A stretch of DNA of 64,000 nucleotides from Orlajensenia sp001423545 (GCA_001423545.1 LMOK01000001.1:682001-746000), one strand, 5' to 3'. Positions 8,243 through 16,865 are shown, counted from the stretch's first letter. Numbers and translations: made by a program. Notes: a model not told the origin generated them from the sequence alone.

Positions 8243-9088
8243 CTAGCCGAGGAGCTTGAGAACGCCCTGGTTCGACTGGTTGGCCTGCGCCAGCATCGAG
8301 GTGCCCGCCTGCGAGAGGATGCTCGCACGCGTGTAGTTGACCATCTCCGACGCCATGTCGGTGTCGCGGATGCGCGACTCGGCGGCCGCCAGGTTCTCCC
8401 CTGCGACGTTGAGCGAGTTGACGGCCGACTCGAAGCGGTTCTGCTGGGCACCGAGGCCGGCGCGCGAGGTGGAGACAGCCGTGATCGCCGCGTCGATGGC
8501 GGTGATCGTGGTGTTCGCCGCCGTGTTGTCGGTCACGTCGAAGCCGGTCGGTGCCGCGGTGCCGTCCGCCGAGGCCAGGGCTCCGACATCGGTCGCGACA
8601 TCGGCCAGGTTCACCGCGATGGTGTCGCTGGTGCCGCTGCCTGCGCCGACCTGGAAGTTCAGCGAACCGCCCTTGAGCAGGTCGATGCCGTTGAACTTCG
8701 CGTTGTCGGTGATTCGGAACAGCTCCTTGCCGAGCTCGTCAGCCTCCGTCTGGATGGCGGCGCGCGAGTCAGCGTTGTTGGAGTCGCTACCTCCCTGGAC
8801 GGCGAGGTCGCGCATACGGTGCAGGATGTTGTGCACCTCGGTGAGCGAGCCTTCAGCGGTCTGGATGACGCTGATGCCGTCCTGGGCGTTGCGTGCGGCG
8901 ACCTTGTTCCCGGAGATCTGCGAACGCAGGCCCTCCGAGATCGACAGGCCGGCCGCGTCGTCTGCAGCACGGTTGATGCGCAGTCCGCTCGAGAGCTTCT
9001 CGAGCGACTTCGACAGCGCGTTCTGCGTGTTGTTGAGGTTGCGGTAGGCGTTGTTGGCCGCGGTGTTGGTGTTGATCTGCATACCCAT
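8243..9088 (-). CDS. fliC: Flagellin
   Basis: A short flagellin of 281 residues. The N-terminus (MGMQINTNTAANNAYRNL) and the motif SSGLRINRAADDAAGLSISE are diagnostic, as is the C-terminus (SRIRDTDMASEMVNYTR then ILSQAGTSMLAQANQ). Only about 85 residues lie between the conserved D0/D1 ends, so the outer D2/D3 domains are minimal or absent, as in many Gram-positive flagellins. The start at 9088 has a GGAGGA site 7 bp upstream; an in-frame upstream extension to 9142 lacks support. A sigma-28-type promoter lies about 60 bp upstream. Confidence 0.96.
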   Translation of the reverse strand: MGMQINTNTAANNAYRNLNNTQNALSKSLEKLSSGLRINRAADDAAGLSISEGLRSQISGNKVAARNAQDGISVIQTAEGSLTEVHNILHRMRDLAVQGGSDSNNADSRAAIQTEADELGKELFRITDNAKFNGIDLLKGGSLNFQVGAGSGTSDTIAVNLADVATDVGALASADGTAAPTGFDVTDNTAANTTITAIDAAITAVSTSRAGLGAQQNRFESAVNSLNVAGENLAAAESRIRDTDMASEMVNYTRASILSQAGTSMLAQANQSNQGVLKLLG

Positions 9089-9148
9089 GGTGTGTTCCTC
9101 CGTGATCTGGGTGTCGTCACGGGCCCATCCGTGGGCCCGCATCCAGAG

Positions 9149-9175
9149 CTATCGGCACACCGGGAGGACCCGTTA
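9149..9175 (-). promoter_or_regulatory. Sigma-28-type promoter of fliC
   Basis: On the minus strand, TAAC (9175-9172), 15-bp spacer and GCCGATAG (9156-9149), identical in both boxes and spacing to the promoter ahead of flgB. It places the transcription start about 50 bases ahead of the flagellin ATG. Confidence 0.88.
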
Positions 9176-9207
9176 GACGAATCCTCGGGTTGATCGGCAG
9201 AGGCGCC

Positions 9208-10020
9208 TCAGGAGACGGTGGAGACCCGACCGCGCAGCGCCGCCCGACGCGAGACCTCCAGTACGGCCTGCTCGGCGACCCGCGCGAGGTAGGCGCTGCG
9301 GCTGGCCGTAGCGACCCTCGAGACGGGCACGTGCGGCTCGTCGCCGTCGGAGTAGTGGGTGCCGAGCCCGTCGCGGAGCAGGCGGATCGCCTCCGAGCGC
9401 TGCTGCGAGACGGCGGAGTGGGTGATTCCCAGCTCGGCGGCGATCTCGGTGACGGTGCGGTCCTCGAAGTAGACGGCGACGATGATCGCCCGCATCCGTT
9501 CGGGGAGGGCGTCGACGGATGCCCGCAGATAGCGCAGCTCCTCTCCCATCAGCAGGCTCTCCTCGGGCGAGACGATCTCGGCTGCCAGGGAATCGGCGAC
9601 GGTGTCGTCGAGCGACGTGACCGAGCGCCCCACATCGGAGAGGGCGGCGCGGGCGGTCTCCCGATCGATGCCCATGGCGTTGGCGATCTCGTCGACGTCG
9701 GGGGTGCGCCCGAGGGCGGTGGTCAGCGTCTCCTGCACCGCGAGCGTCTCCTTGATGCGCTTGCGAGCCGAGCGCGGCGCCCAGTCAGCCGAGCGCATGT
9801 CGTCGGCGAAGGCGCCGACGATGCGGCGCCGCGCGTACGCGCCGAACGGGATGCCGAGGGTCGGATCGAAGGACTCGGCAGCGGTGATGAGTGCGATCGC
9901 ACCCACCGACGCCAGGTCGTCGCGGGACAGGTGCGTCGCCCTGCCGCACAGCTCGGAGACCAGGTAGCCCACGAGCGGCAGGTTCTCGACCACCAATGCG
10001 TTGCGCTCGATCCGATTCAC
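9208..10020 (-). CDS. fliA: RNA polymerase sigma factor FliA/WhiG family (sigma-28)
   Basis: A 270-residue alternative sigma factor. Region 2 holds LVGYLVSELCGRATH and the core DDLASVGAIALITAAESFD then FGAYARRRIVGAFADDMR; region 3 carries LGRTPDVDEIANAMGI; region 4 the helix-turn-helix TVTEIAAELGITHSAVSQ. This matches the FliA/WhiG/SigD family that directs flagellar genes. The GTG at 10020 is chosen since its product (MNRIERNALVVENLP) starts like the family and a GGGGGA site lies just upstream; a longer in-frame ORF to 10305 crosses the regulatory gap. Three matching promoters in this window are its likely targets. Confidence 0.93.
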   Translation of the reverse strand: MNRIERNALVVENLPLVGYLVSELCGRATHLSRDDLASVGAIALITAAESFDPTLGIPFGAYARRRIVGAFADDMRSADWAPRSARKRIKETLAVQETLTTALGRTPDVDEIANAMGIDRETARAALSDVGRSVTSLDDTVADSLAAEIVSPEESLLMGEELRYLRASVDALPERMRAIIVAVYFEDRTVTEIAAELGITHSAVSQQRSEAIRLLRDGLGTHYSDGDEPHVPVSRVATASRSAYLARVAEQAVLEVSRRAALRGRVSTVS

Positions 10021-10204
10021 TGTCCATCCCCCGTTGTCCGGGCACCGGAAAAGGTGCCTGTCCTCACTCACTTCGGGTATGCGTGTGGTCGTCATTGCAC
10101 GTCGGATCCGTACTCCGATCCGACGGTGGAACAGGCTCTCGACGCGTTTCCAAGCTATCCGTCGGGGCCCCGGAATCTCGCCCCGGAACGCGCCCCAGTC
10201 CGAG

Positions 10205-10224
10205 TGTCGGCACGTTGGCCGACA
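10205..10224. promoter_or_regulatory. Inverted repeat, candidate operator for flagellar regulation
   Basis: A perfect TGTCGGC-N6-GCCGACA inverted repeat lies between the divergent fliA and flgN genes, about 75 bp ahead of the flgN promoter boxes. A 7-6-7 palindrome is typical of a site for a dimeric helix-turn-helix regulator. No regulator for it is encoded in the window; the assignment is inference. Confidence 0.4.
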
Positions 10225-10299
10225 ACGCCGTGTACCCCGTAGTCGCCGGCTCGGAGCATGATATGTACCCCTCTGGAGAACGCGGACATGTGCTCTCAC

Positions 10300-10326
10300 T
10301 AACATTGACCGCGATGCGACCGACAG
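10300..10326 (+). promoter_or_regulatory. Sigma-28-type promoter of flgN-flgK-flgL-fliW
   Basis: TAAC (10300-10303), exactly 15 bp, then ACCGACAG (10319-10326): two mismatches from the GCCGATAG box shared by the fliC and flgB promoters, with identical spacing. It reads toward flgN, whose start codon is about 80 bp downstream. Confidence 0.7.
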
Positions 10327-10404
10327 TTGCTTTCACGAACGGAAAAGCGTCGGAGAGCGACGATGGATCGTCATCATGCACACCCGATGCGAATGGAGAG
10401 ACAC

Positions 10405-10890
10405 GTGGGGGCCACCGAATTGTCAGCAGTGCTCTGGCATGAGCGCGAGCTCCTCGAGTTATTGCTCTTCAAGCTCGAGGAGCAGCAGCTCCTGCTCACG
10501 GCGGGGAAGACCCGGTGGATCCCGTTCGCGACCCGCGAGATCGAGCAGGTGGCCGAGCGCCTCCGCGAGAGCGGACTCGGTCGGTCGGTCGAGCTCGAGG
10601 CCATCGCCGCCGAGTGGGGCGTCGATGCCGAGCTGCCGCTGCGCGACCTCGCCGACGCCGCCCCGGCCGGCCCGTGGGGCGACATCCTGCGCGACCACCT
10701 GCAGGCGATGCTGGAACTCACCGCCCAGATCACGGCGGTGCGCGACGTCAACGATGCGCTCCTGCGTGCCGCCCTGCGCTCGACCCAGGAGGTCGCGGCG
10801 GGCATCGACGGCGCCTCGGGCACCTACGACGCCAGCGGCACCACCGGAGCTGCGGCACGTGGCGCACGCATCATCGACCGGGAGCTGTGA
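10405..10890 (+). CDS. flgN: FlgN-like flagellar hook-filament junction chaperone
   Basis: A 161-residue, largely helical protein directly ahead of flgK. The N-terminal segment (SAVLWHERELLELLLFKLEE then QQLLLTAGKTRWIP) resembles FlgN, the chaperone that keeps FlgK and FlgL export-competent. The GTG at 10405 is preferred because GGAGAG precedes it by 4 bp; ATG codons at 10363 and 10387 in the same frame are alternatives. The end of the product is Gly/Thr/Ala-rich and probably unstructured. It is the first gene of the plus-strand flagellar operon. Confidence 0.8.
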   Translation: MGATELSAVLWHERELLELLLFKLEEQQLLLTAGKTRWIPFATREIEQVAERLRESGLGRSVELEAIAAEWGVDAELPLRDLADAAPAGPWGDILRDHLQAMLELTAQITAVRDVNDALLRAALRSTQEVAAGIDGASGTYDASGTTGAAARGARIIDREL

Positions 10891-10897
10891 GCGCACC

Positions 10898-12319
10898 ATG
10901 AGCACCTTCGGCGCCCTGAACACCGCCTACACCGGCCTCGTCGCCGCGCGCCTCGGTCTCGACGTCGTCGGCCAGAACATCACCAATGCGAACACCGACG
11001 GCTACACCCGCCAACGGGTCTCCTCCTCGGGGATCGGAGCTGTGACCGCCGGCCGATTCAGCACGGGCGTGCACGTCGGGCAGGGCGTCTCGATCGACGG
11101 AATCGCCAGGCTCGCCGATGCCAGGCTCGATGCCCGCGTGCGCGGCGCCCTGTCCATCGCCGGATTCTCGGACGCGAGGGCCACGGCCCTCAGCACGCTC
11201 GAGAAGTCGCTCAACGAGCCCGGCACCACCGGAATCTCAGCGCAGCTCGGCCAGTTCTGGGCGGCGTGGGGTGAGTTGTCGAACCGCGCGGGTGAGCCGG
11301 CATCCGAGAGCGTGCTGCTCCAGCAGGCCTCGGTGCTCGTCAATCGCATCGCCTCGGGCTCGCGGGCTGTCCAGACCCAGTGGTCCGAGGTCCGCGGCAG
11401 TGTCGACGACCAGGCCGCGCAGCTGAACGCAGCGGGGGCCGAGGTCGCCGAGCTCAACGCCCGCATCAGGTCGACGCTGGCCTCGGGGGGCTCAGCCAAC
11501 GAGCTGCAGGACCAGCGCAGCCGCGTGCTCACCACCATCGCCGGGATCGCCGGCGGACGGGTCGAGCCGCAGTCCGATGGAACCGTCACCGTGTACCTCG
11601 GCGGCAACGCGCTCGTCACGGGTGACTCGTTCCGCCCCGTCACGGTTCTCGGCAGCGGCAGCATGGCCACGTCGGCGACGGACCCTGTGCGACTGGAGTG
11701 GGCGCACCATCCCGGAATCGCCGTCGAGCTCGACGGCGGCTCGCTCGGCGGCGCCCTGACGGTCCTCGCCCCCTCAGAGGCCGACGGAACCGGGGGCGCC
11801 CTCGCCGAGACCGCGGCCTCCTACGACGCCCTCGCCTTGTCGCTCGCAACCCAGGTGAACGCGATCCACCGCACCGGAGCCACCGCCGACGGAACCACCG
11901 GGCACGACTTCTTCGTTCTCGACGCCGGCGTCTCGGCCGCCCAGGGACTGCGTGTCATTCCCACCGACGGTTCCGGCATCGCGACGGGCACTCCGGGTGC
12001 CGGCGGCTCCGATGGATCGATCGCCGATGCCATCTCGGGCATCGCGAAGGCCGACGGCTCCCCCGACGACCTGTGGTCGGGCCTGGTGACCCGGGTCGCC
12101 GTCGCCGCGCAGACCGAGATCCGCACCTCGGCCCTCGCCGACCTCGCCTCCTCGAGCGCCGTCGCCGCGCAGCAGTCGAACTCGGCGGTCGACCTCGACG
12201 AGGAGAACATGAACATGCTGGCGTTCCAGCGCGCCTACCAGGGGGCGGCGCGTGTGATGACTGCCATCGACGAGGCACTCGACACTCTCATCAACCGCAC
12301 CGGACTCGTGGGGAGATAG
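10898..12319 (+). CDS. flgK: Flagellar hook-associated protein 1 FlgK
   Basis: A 473-residue hook-filament junction protein (HAP1). It opens with the axial motif STFGALNTAYTGLVAARLGL then VVGQNITNANTDGYTRQRV, and ends NSAVDLDEENMNMLAFQRAY, the FlgK C-terminal signature. The middle is variable. It starts 7 bp after flgN and ends 2 bp before flgL, in the standard flgN-flgK-flgL order. Confidence 0.95.
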   Translation: MSTFGALNTAYTGLVAARLGLDVVGQNITNANTDGYTRQRVSSSGIGAVTAGRFSTGVHVGQGVSIDGIARLADARLDARVRGALSIAGFSDARATALSTLEKSLNEPGTTGISAQLGQFWAAWGELSNRAGEPASESVLLQQASVLVNRIASGSRAVQTQWSEVRGSVDDQAAQLNAAGAEVAELNARIRSTLASGGSANELQDQRSRVLTTIAGIAGGRVEPQSDGTVTVYLGGNALVTGDSFRPVTVLGSGSMATSATDPVRLEWAHHPGIAVELDGGSLGGALTVLAPSEADGTGGALAETAASYDALALSLATQVNAIHRTGATADGTTGHDFFVLDAGVSAAQGLRVIPTDGSGIATGTPGAGGSDGSIADAISGIAKADGSPDDLWSGLVTRVAVAAQTEIRTSALADLASSSAVAAQQSNSAVDLDEENMNMLAFQRAYQGAARVMTAIDEALDTLINRTGLVGR

Positions 12320-12321
12320 CG

Positions 12322-13206
12322 ATGATCACCCGTGTGACGCAGACCATGATGATGCGTTCGGCGCAGCAGAACCTGCAGGCCAGCGCCGCGCGTCTGGCCG
12401 CGACCCAGGAGAAGGCTGCGTCGCTGCGTGCCATCTCCCGCCCGTCCGACGACCCGACGGGCACGGCCGACGCCCTGCGCACGCGTGCGGAGCAGCGGTC
12501 GGTCGACCAGTACACCCGCAACGCCGACAACGGCATCGGCTGGCTGGCGACCGCCGACACCGCCCTGTCGACAGCATCGAACGTGCTGCGCCGTGCGCGC
12601 GACCTGACCGTGCAGGGTGCCAACGACGGAGCCCTCTCCCCCACGGCGAAGGAGGCCATCGCGGTGGAGCTGGAGTCGCTGCGCGACGACCTGCTCGGCA
12701 TCGCGAACACCGCCTACCTGGGTCGCAACGTCTTCGCGGGCAACTCCGACGCGGGGGTCGCCTTCCAGGCCGACTTCTCCTTCACCGGCGCTGCCGGCAG
12801 CACGGTGCAGCGGCGCGTCGCGGCCGACCAGACCGTGCGCGTCGATGCCGACGGCGATGCCGCCTTCGGAAGCGGAACGGCATCCGTCTTCCAGCTGCTG
12901 AGCGACATCGCCGCCGACCTGAGGTCGGGCCGGAACGTGACCGCGCGCCTCGGCGAGATCGACGACCGGGCCACGAAGATGGTCAGCACGCAGGCGGAAG
13001 TCGGACAGAGACAGGCGCAGATCGAACGCGCAGAGGAGATGCTCGTGGCACAGACCGGATCGCTCGAGGCCCGACGGGCCGCCATCGAGGACGTCGATCT
13101 CGGGCAGATCTCGCTCGACCTGAAGATGCAGGAGCTGGCCTACCAGTCGGCGATCGCGGTCTCGGCCAAGGTGCTCCCCGCAACACTCATGGACTACCTG
13201 CGATGA
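12322..13206 (+). CDS. flgL: Flagellar hook-associated protein 3 FlgL
   Basis: A 294-residue junction protein (HAP3). It begins MITRVTQTMMMRSAQQNLQ, followed by a flagellin-like N-terminal helix with SRPSDDPTGTADALR, typical of FlgL. The C-terminal helix (SLDLKMQELAYQSAIAVSAK) also fits. Starts two bases after the flgK stop; its own stop overlaps fliW by 4 bp (ATGA). Confidence 0.95.
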   Translation: MITRVTQTMMMRSAQQNLQASAARLAATQEKAASLRAISRPSDDPTGTADALRTRAEQRSVDQYTRNADNGIGWLATADTALSTASNVLRRARDLTVQGANDGALSPTAKEAIAVELESLRDDLLGIANTAYLGRNVFAGNSDAGVAFQADFSFTGAAGSTVQRRVAADQTVRVDADGDAAFGSGTASVFQLLSDIAADLRSGRNVTARLGEIDDRATKMVSTQAEVGQRQAQIERAEEMLVAQTGSLEARRAAIEDVDLGQISLDLKMQELAYQSAIAVSAKVLPATLMDYLR

Positions 13207-13583
13207 TCGGCGAACTGACCTTCCTCAGCCCTCCCCCCGGACTCGAGCCGGCCACGCGTTTCGGCCTGCAGGCGCTCGACGGTGCCGTCGGAGTCTTCGC
13301 GCTGCGGTCGGTCGACGACCCTGGGCTTCGACTCTTCGTGCTCGACGCACCCAGCTACGTCTCCGACTACACCCCCGAGCTGGGCGCCGATCACCGCGAC
13401 GCCCTGCATCTCGACGACCTCGAGCCCGTCATCCTCGTGGTCTCATCGCTGACGGATGCCGGCCCCACGGTGAACCTAGCGGCGCCGATCGTGGTCAACC
13501 CGAAGACCGGCGACGCCCTGCAGGTCATCCTCGACGGCCAGGACTGGCCGCTGCGGCATGCCCTGACCGCCGCCGCGGGCTAG
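13203..13583 (+). CDS. fliW: Flagellar assembly factor FliW
   Basis: A 126-residue cytosolic protein. In Bacillus FliW binds flagellin and antagonises the translational repressor CsrA, so flagellin synthesis tracks export. The family pattern is visible: LTFLSPPPGLEPATRFGL at the N-terminus, a LVVSSLTDAGPTVNLAAPIV stretch and NPKTGDALQVILDGQDWPLR. Coupled to flgL by an ATGA overlap. Unusually, no csrA follows: the next 58 bp hold only a repeat fragment before the convergent oxidoreductase gene. Confidence 0.92.
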   Translation: MIGELTFLSPPPGLEPATRFGLQALDGAVGVFALRSVDDPGLRLFVLDAPSYVSDYTPELGADHRDALHLDDLEPVILVVSSLTDAGPTVNLAAPIVVNPKTGDALQVILDGQDWPLRHALTAAAG

Positions 13584-13602
13584 CCGGGAGGTCTTCCAGA
13601 GA

Positions 13603-13640
13603 CGCTTCGCCCGCGGACCGCGTCCGGGGCTCAGCGAGCG
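13603..13640. repeat. Half copy of intergenic repeat family A
   Basis: Contains CGCTTCG..CCGCGGACCGCGTCCGGGGCTCAGCGAGCG in pieces, matching the one half (arm to central turn) of the complete family A elements at 18924, 36035 and 57601. It lies between the convergent fliW and oxidoreductase genes. Confidence 0.6.
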
Positions 13641-13641
13641 T

Positions 13642-14682
13642 CTACTCGTCGGCCGCCAGCAGCTCCCGCACCCGCGGCACCACGACGGTGCCGTAGAGCT
13701 CGATGCTGCGCATGAGCTTCTCGTGCGAGAGCGTTCCGTTGGAGTACTTGAGGTCGAAGCGCTGCACTCCGAGGTCGCGCACGGTCGCGGCGATCTTCTG
13801 CGCGACCGTCTCGGGAGAGCCGACGTTCAGCGCACCCTCGTCGGCCTCGTTCTCGAAGGTGTCGCGGGTGATCGGACCCCATCCGCGCTCCCGGCCGATG
13901 CGGGTGATCATCGCCTGGTGATGCGGCCACAGCTCCTCGCGGGCCTGAGCGTCGCTGTCGGCGATGTGTCCGGGCGAGTGCACGCCGACGGGCAGCGCCG
14001 GCTGGCCGAGCTGCGCCAGGGCGCGGTGGTACAGGTCGACGAACGGGCGGAAGCGCGCGGGCGCTCCCCCGATGATGGCGAGCATGAGCGGGTAGCCGTA
14101 GGTCGCGGCGCGCACGACCGACTCGGGAGACCCGCCGACACCGATCCACGCCTTGAGGGCGCCGGATGCCGTCTTCGGGTAGACCTCCTGGTTCACGAGG
14201 GCTGCACGCTTGCGGCCCTCCCACGTGACGGGAGTCTCCTTGACGAGCTCGGCGAACAGCTCGAGCTTCTCCTCGAACAGGTCCTCGTACTCGCTCAGCT
14301 GGTACCCGAACAGCGGGAACGACTCGGTGAACGACCCGCGCCCGAGGATCACCTCGGCGCGTCCGTCCGAGATGCCGTCGAGGGTGGCGAAGCGCTGGAA
14401 CACCCGCACGGGGTCGTCGGAGCTCAGCACCGTCACGGCGGACCCGAGGTGGATGCGCTCGGTCTTCGCGGCGATCGCCGCCAGCACCACCTCGGGCGCC
14501 GAGACGGCGAAGTCGTCGCGGTGGTGCTCGCCGACGCCGAAGAAGTCGAGGCCCACCTGATCGGCCAGCACGCCCTGGGCCACGACGTTCCGCAGCACCT
14601 CGGCCTGCGACAGCCTGTCGCCGTTCGCGTCCACTGTGACGTCGCCGAAGGTGTCGACTCCGAACTCGACCTGCTGTGCCAT
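13642..14682 (-). CDS. LLM-class flavin-dependent oxidoreductase
   Basis: A 346-residue bacterial-luciferase-like monooxygenase with a TIM-barrel fold. Visible family features are FGVGEHHRDDFAVSAPEVVL near residues 48-68, LGSAVTVLSSDDPVRVFQRF and the glycine-rich ILGRGSFTESFPLFGY. The GEHH motif is typical of the LuxA-like FMN group (often annotated as alkanal monooxygenase-like). The substrate cannot be told from sequence. The ATG at 14682 has AGGAG 5 bp upstream. Convergent with the flagellar operon and unrelated to it. Confidence 0.87.
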   Translation of the reverse strand: MAQQVEFGVDTFGDVTVDANGDRLSQAEVLRNVVAQGVLADQVGLDFFGVGEHHRDDFAVSAPEVVLAAIAAKTERIHLGSAVTVLSSDDPVRVFQRFATLDGISDGRAEVILGRGSFTESFPLFGYQLSEYEDLFEEKLELFAELVKETPVTWEGRKRAALVNQEVYPKTASGALKAWIGVGGSPESVVRAATYGYPLMLAIIGGAPARFRPFVDLYHRALAQLGQPALPVGVHSPGHIADSDAQAREELWPHHQAMITRIGRERGWGPITRDTFENEADEGALNVGSPETVAQKIAATVRDLGVQRFDLKYSNGTLSHEKLMRSIELYGTVVVPRVRELLAADE

Positions 14683-14777
14683 GAGGGCTCCTGACTACTA
14701 CTCGATCACTTCATACGTTTGCATAAAACAGAACGGCGGGTCGCATCCGGCTATTCCCGAGGCGACGGATGCCGGCG

Positions 14778-15767
14778 TCAGGCCAGCGCGGGCAGCACTT
14801 CGCGCTCGAAGAGCTCGATGCCCGACCTGTCGTAGGCCGCTTCCGGGAAGTAGTGGATGGCGTACCCCAGCCCGTGCTCCCGCCGCTCGCGCAGGCGCTC
14901 GACGACCTGCTCCGGCGTACCGACCGCGGGAGTGCCGTTCCGGTACTCCGCCACGAACTCGCCGGCCTTGACCTCTCCGAGGTACGGCAGCACCCGAGCG
15001 TGCAGCGCGTCGATGCGGTCGGCGACCTCGGCCTCGGTCGCGGCGACGATGGTGTTGAAGTTCGACGACCGGGTGATCGAGGCGAAGTCGCGACCGATCG
15101 CATCGCAGTGGCCGCGGAGCACGGCGCTCTTGTGGTCGAACTCCTCGAGGGTCCCGGTGAAGTTGGTGTACCGGGCGTACTGTGCGGCGATCTTGAGCGT
15201 GACCTTCTCTCCGCCGCCGGCGATCCACATCGGGATGCCGCCTTCCTGCAGCGGGAGGGGCCGCACGATGGCACCGTCGACCTGGTAGTGCCTGCCGTCG
15301 AGGGTCGCGCTGCCCGTCGTCCAGGCCTGGGAGAAGATCTCGACGCCCTCGCGCAGGCGGGCGAGCCTCTCGGCGACGGGCGGGAAGCCGTAGCCGTAGG
15401 CGCGCCACTCGTGCTCGTACCAGCCGCCGCCGATGCCCATCTGCGTGCGGCCGCCCGAGATGATGTCGACCGTCGCCGCGATCTTGGCCAGGTGCACGGG
15501 ATTGCGATAGCTCATGCAGGTGCACATCTGACCGAGCTTCACGCGTGACGTGCTCGCGGCGAAGGCGGCCATCAGCGTCCACGCCTCGTGCGTGGCCTCC
15601 TCGGAGGGAACCGGCACTGTGTGGAAGTGGTCGTACACCCAGAGCGAATCCCACGGCCCGGCGTCGGCGTGCTGCGCGAGAGAGTTCATCGTCTCCCACT
15701 GATCGGCCGGATCGATGCCGAGAAGGTCGTGCCGCCAGCCCTGGGGAATGAAGAGTCCGAAGTCCAT
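14778..15767 (-). CDS. LLM-class F420-dependent-type oxidoreductase
   Basis: A 329-residue luciferase-like TIM-barrel enzyme. Features are FGLFIPQGW at the start, SLWVYDHFHTVPVP near residue 40, LGQMCTCMSYRNPVHLAKIA, and GGRTQMGIGGGWYEHEWRAYG, the pattern of the F420-dependent branch (TIGR03560-like). Substrate unknown. The ATG at 15767 lies 7 bp after a TAGGCT -10 box and has no good ribosome-binding site, suggesting a leaderless message. Divergent from the epimerase gene at 15864. Confidence 0.87.
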   Translation of the reverse strand: MDFGLFIPQGWRHDLLGIDPADQWETMNSLAQHADAGPWDSLWVYDHFHTVPVPSEEATHEAWTLMAAFAASTSRVKLGQMCTCMSYRNPVHLAKIAATVDIISGGRTQMGIGGGWYEHEWRAYGYGFPPVAERLARLREGVEIFSQAWTTGSATLDGRHYQVDGAIVRPLPLQEGGIPMWIAGGGEKVTLKIAAQYARYTNFTGTLEEFDHKSAVLRGHCDAIGRDFASITRSSNFNTIVAATEAEVADRIDALHARVLPYLGEVKAGEFVAEYRNGTPAVGTPEQVVERLRERREHGLGYAIHYFPEAAYDRSGIELFEREVLPALA

Positions 15768-15774
15768 GATCGCC

Positions 15775-15780
15775 AGCCTA
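15775..15780 (-). promoter_or_regulatory. -10 box (leaderless type) for the oxidoreductase at 15767
   Basis: Minus-strand TAGGCT ends 7 bp before the ATG, so transcription would start at or next to the start codon. Confidence 0.5.
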
Positions 15781-15863
15781 GGCCGCTCCCCGCCCGCCGA
15801 GGCAGCGACGCAGTCGCCGCCGCGGTGCAGGGATACCGCGACGCCAGGGTGCATGATCGAGGG

Positions 15864-16838
15864 ATGAGCAAGCGCATCCTCTTCCTCGGCGGCACCGGCG
15901 TCATCAGCGCGGCATCCGTCTCCCGTGCCATCGAACTCGGCCACGACGTGACGGTGCTGAACCGGGGTGAATCGAGGGTGCGTCCGCTGCCGGATGCCGT
16001 CCACAGGCTGACCGCGGATCTCCGCGATCCTGCGAGCGTGCGTGACGCCGTCGGCGACGCCGAGTTCGACGTCGTCGCCGAGTTCCTCGCGTTCACTCCC
16101 GATCACGTGCAGGCCGACATCGACCTCTTCGAGGGGCGCGTGGGCCAGTACGTGTTCATCAGCTCCGCATCCGCGTATCAGACGCCTCCCTCGCGGCTTC
16201 CGGTGACGGAATCGACCCCGCTGCGCAACCCGTTCTGGCAGTACTCCCGCGACAAGATCGCCTGCGAGGACCTGCTCGTGGGCGCCTACCGCGACCGCGG
16301 CTTCCCGGCCACGATCGTGCGACCGTCGCACACCTACGACCGCACGCTGCTGCCCACCTCGGGCGGATGGACGGACATCGCACGCATGCGGGCAGGCAAG
16401 CCCGTCGTCGTGCACGGCGACGGCACCAGCCTCTGGACCCTCACGCACACCCGCGACTTCGCCGTCGGATTCGCGGGCCTGCTCGGCAACCCGTACGCCG
16501 TGGGCGACACCTTCCACATCACCGGCGACCACGCTCCGACGTGGAACCAGATCTACGGCTGGCTCGGCGAGGCCGCCGGCGTCCAGCCCGTGCTCGCGCA
16601 CGTGTCGTCGGATGCGATCGCAGCGGCGCATCCGGAACTCGGTCCCGGCCTCATCGGTGACAAGGCCCACTCGATGGTGTTCGACAACTCCAAGGTGAAG
16701 GCGCTGGTGCCCGAGTTCGCCAGGACGGTGCCGTACTGGGAGGGCGCCGCCGAGGCGATCGCCTGGTACGACGCGCACCCCGAGGCCCAGGTCGTGGATG
16801 CCGAGCTCGACGCCGTGTTCGACCGGTTGACTGCCTGA
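15864..16838 (+). CDS. NAD-dependent epimerase/dehydratase family protein
   Basis: A 324-residue Rossmann-fold protein of the extended SDR type. The nucleotide loop is ILFLGGTGVISAASVSRA (GGTGxIS, a variant of GxxGxxG also seen in CSP41/isoflavone reductase-like members). Further signs are FISSASAYQTPPSRLPVTES and QYSRDKIACEDLL, giving a YxxxK pair. C-terminal TWNQIYGWLGEAAGVQP fits the sugar-nucleotide epimerase-like group. The ATG at 15864 has GAGGG just upstream. Exact substrate unknown. Confidence 0.85.
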   Translation: MSKRILFLGGTGVISAASVSRAIELGHDVTVLNRGESRVRPLPDAVHRLTADLRDPASVRDAVGDAEFDVVAEFLAFTPDHVQADIDLFEGRVGQYVFISSASAYQTPPSRLPVTESTPLRNPFWQYSRDKIACEDLLVGAYRDRGFPATIVRPSHTYDRTLLPTSGGWTDIARMRAGKPVVVHGDGTSLWTLTHTRDFAVGFAGLLGNPYAVGDTFHITGDHAPTWNQIYGWLGEAAGVQPVLAHVSSDAIAAAHPELGPGLIGDKAHSMVFDNSKVKALVPEFARTVPYWEGAAEAIAWYDAHPEAQVVDAELDAVFDRLTA

Positions 16839-16865
16839 GGCTCAGCAGCCTGAGGCCCGGCTGCC

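Larger units (their letters stand above)
10021..10404 (+). other. Divergent regulatory region between fliA and flgN
   Basis: A 384-bp stretch without a convincing gene. It holds a GGCACC-N6-GGTGCC hairpin (10041-10058) in the likely fliA leader, the inverted repeat at 10205-10224, and the flgN promoter at 10300-10326. Short ORFs here lack ribosome-binding sites and family resemblance. Confidence 0.6.

Noticed and set aside
10064..10381. ORF of 105 residues in the fliA-flgN gap, minus strand
   Set aside because: No ribosome-binding site, no family pattern, and it covers the sigma-28 promoter and palindrome.
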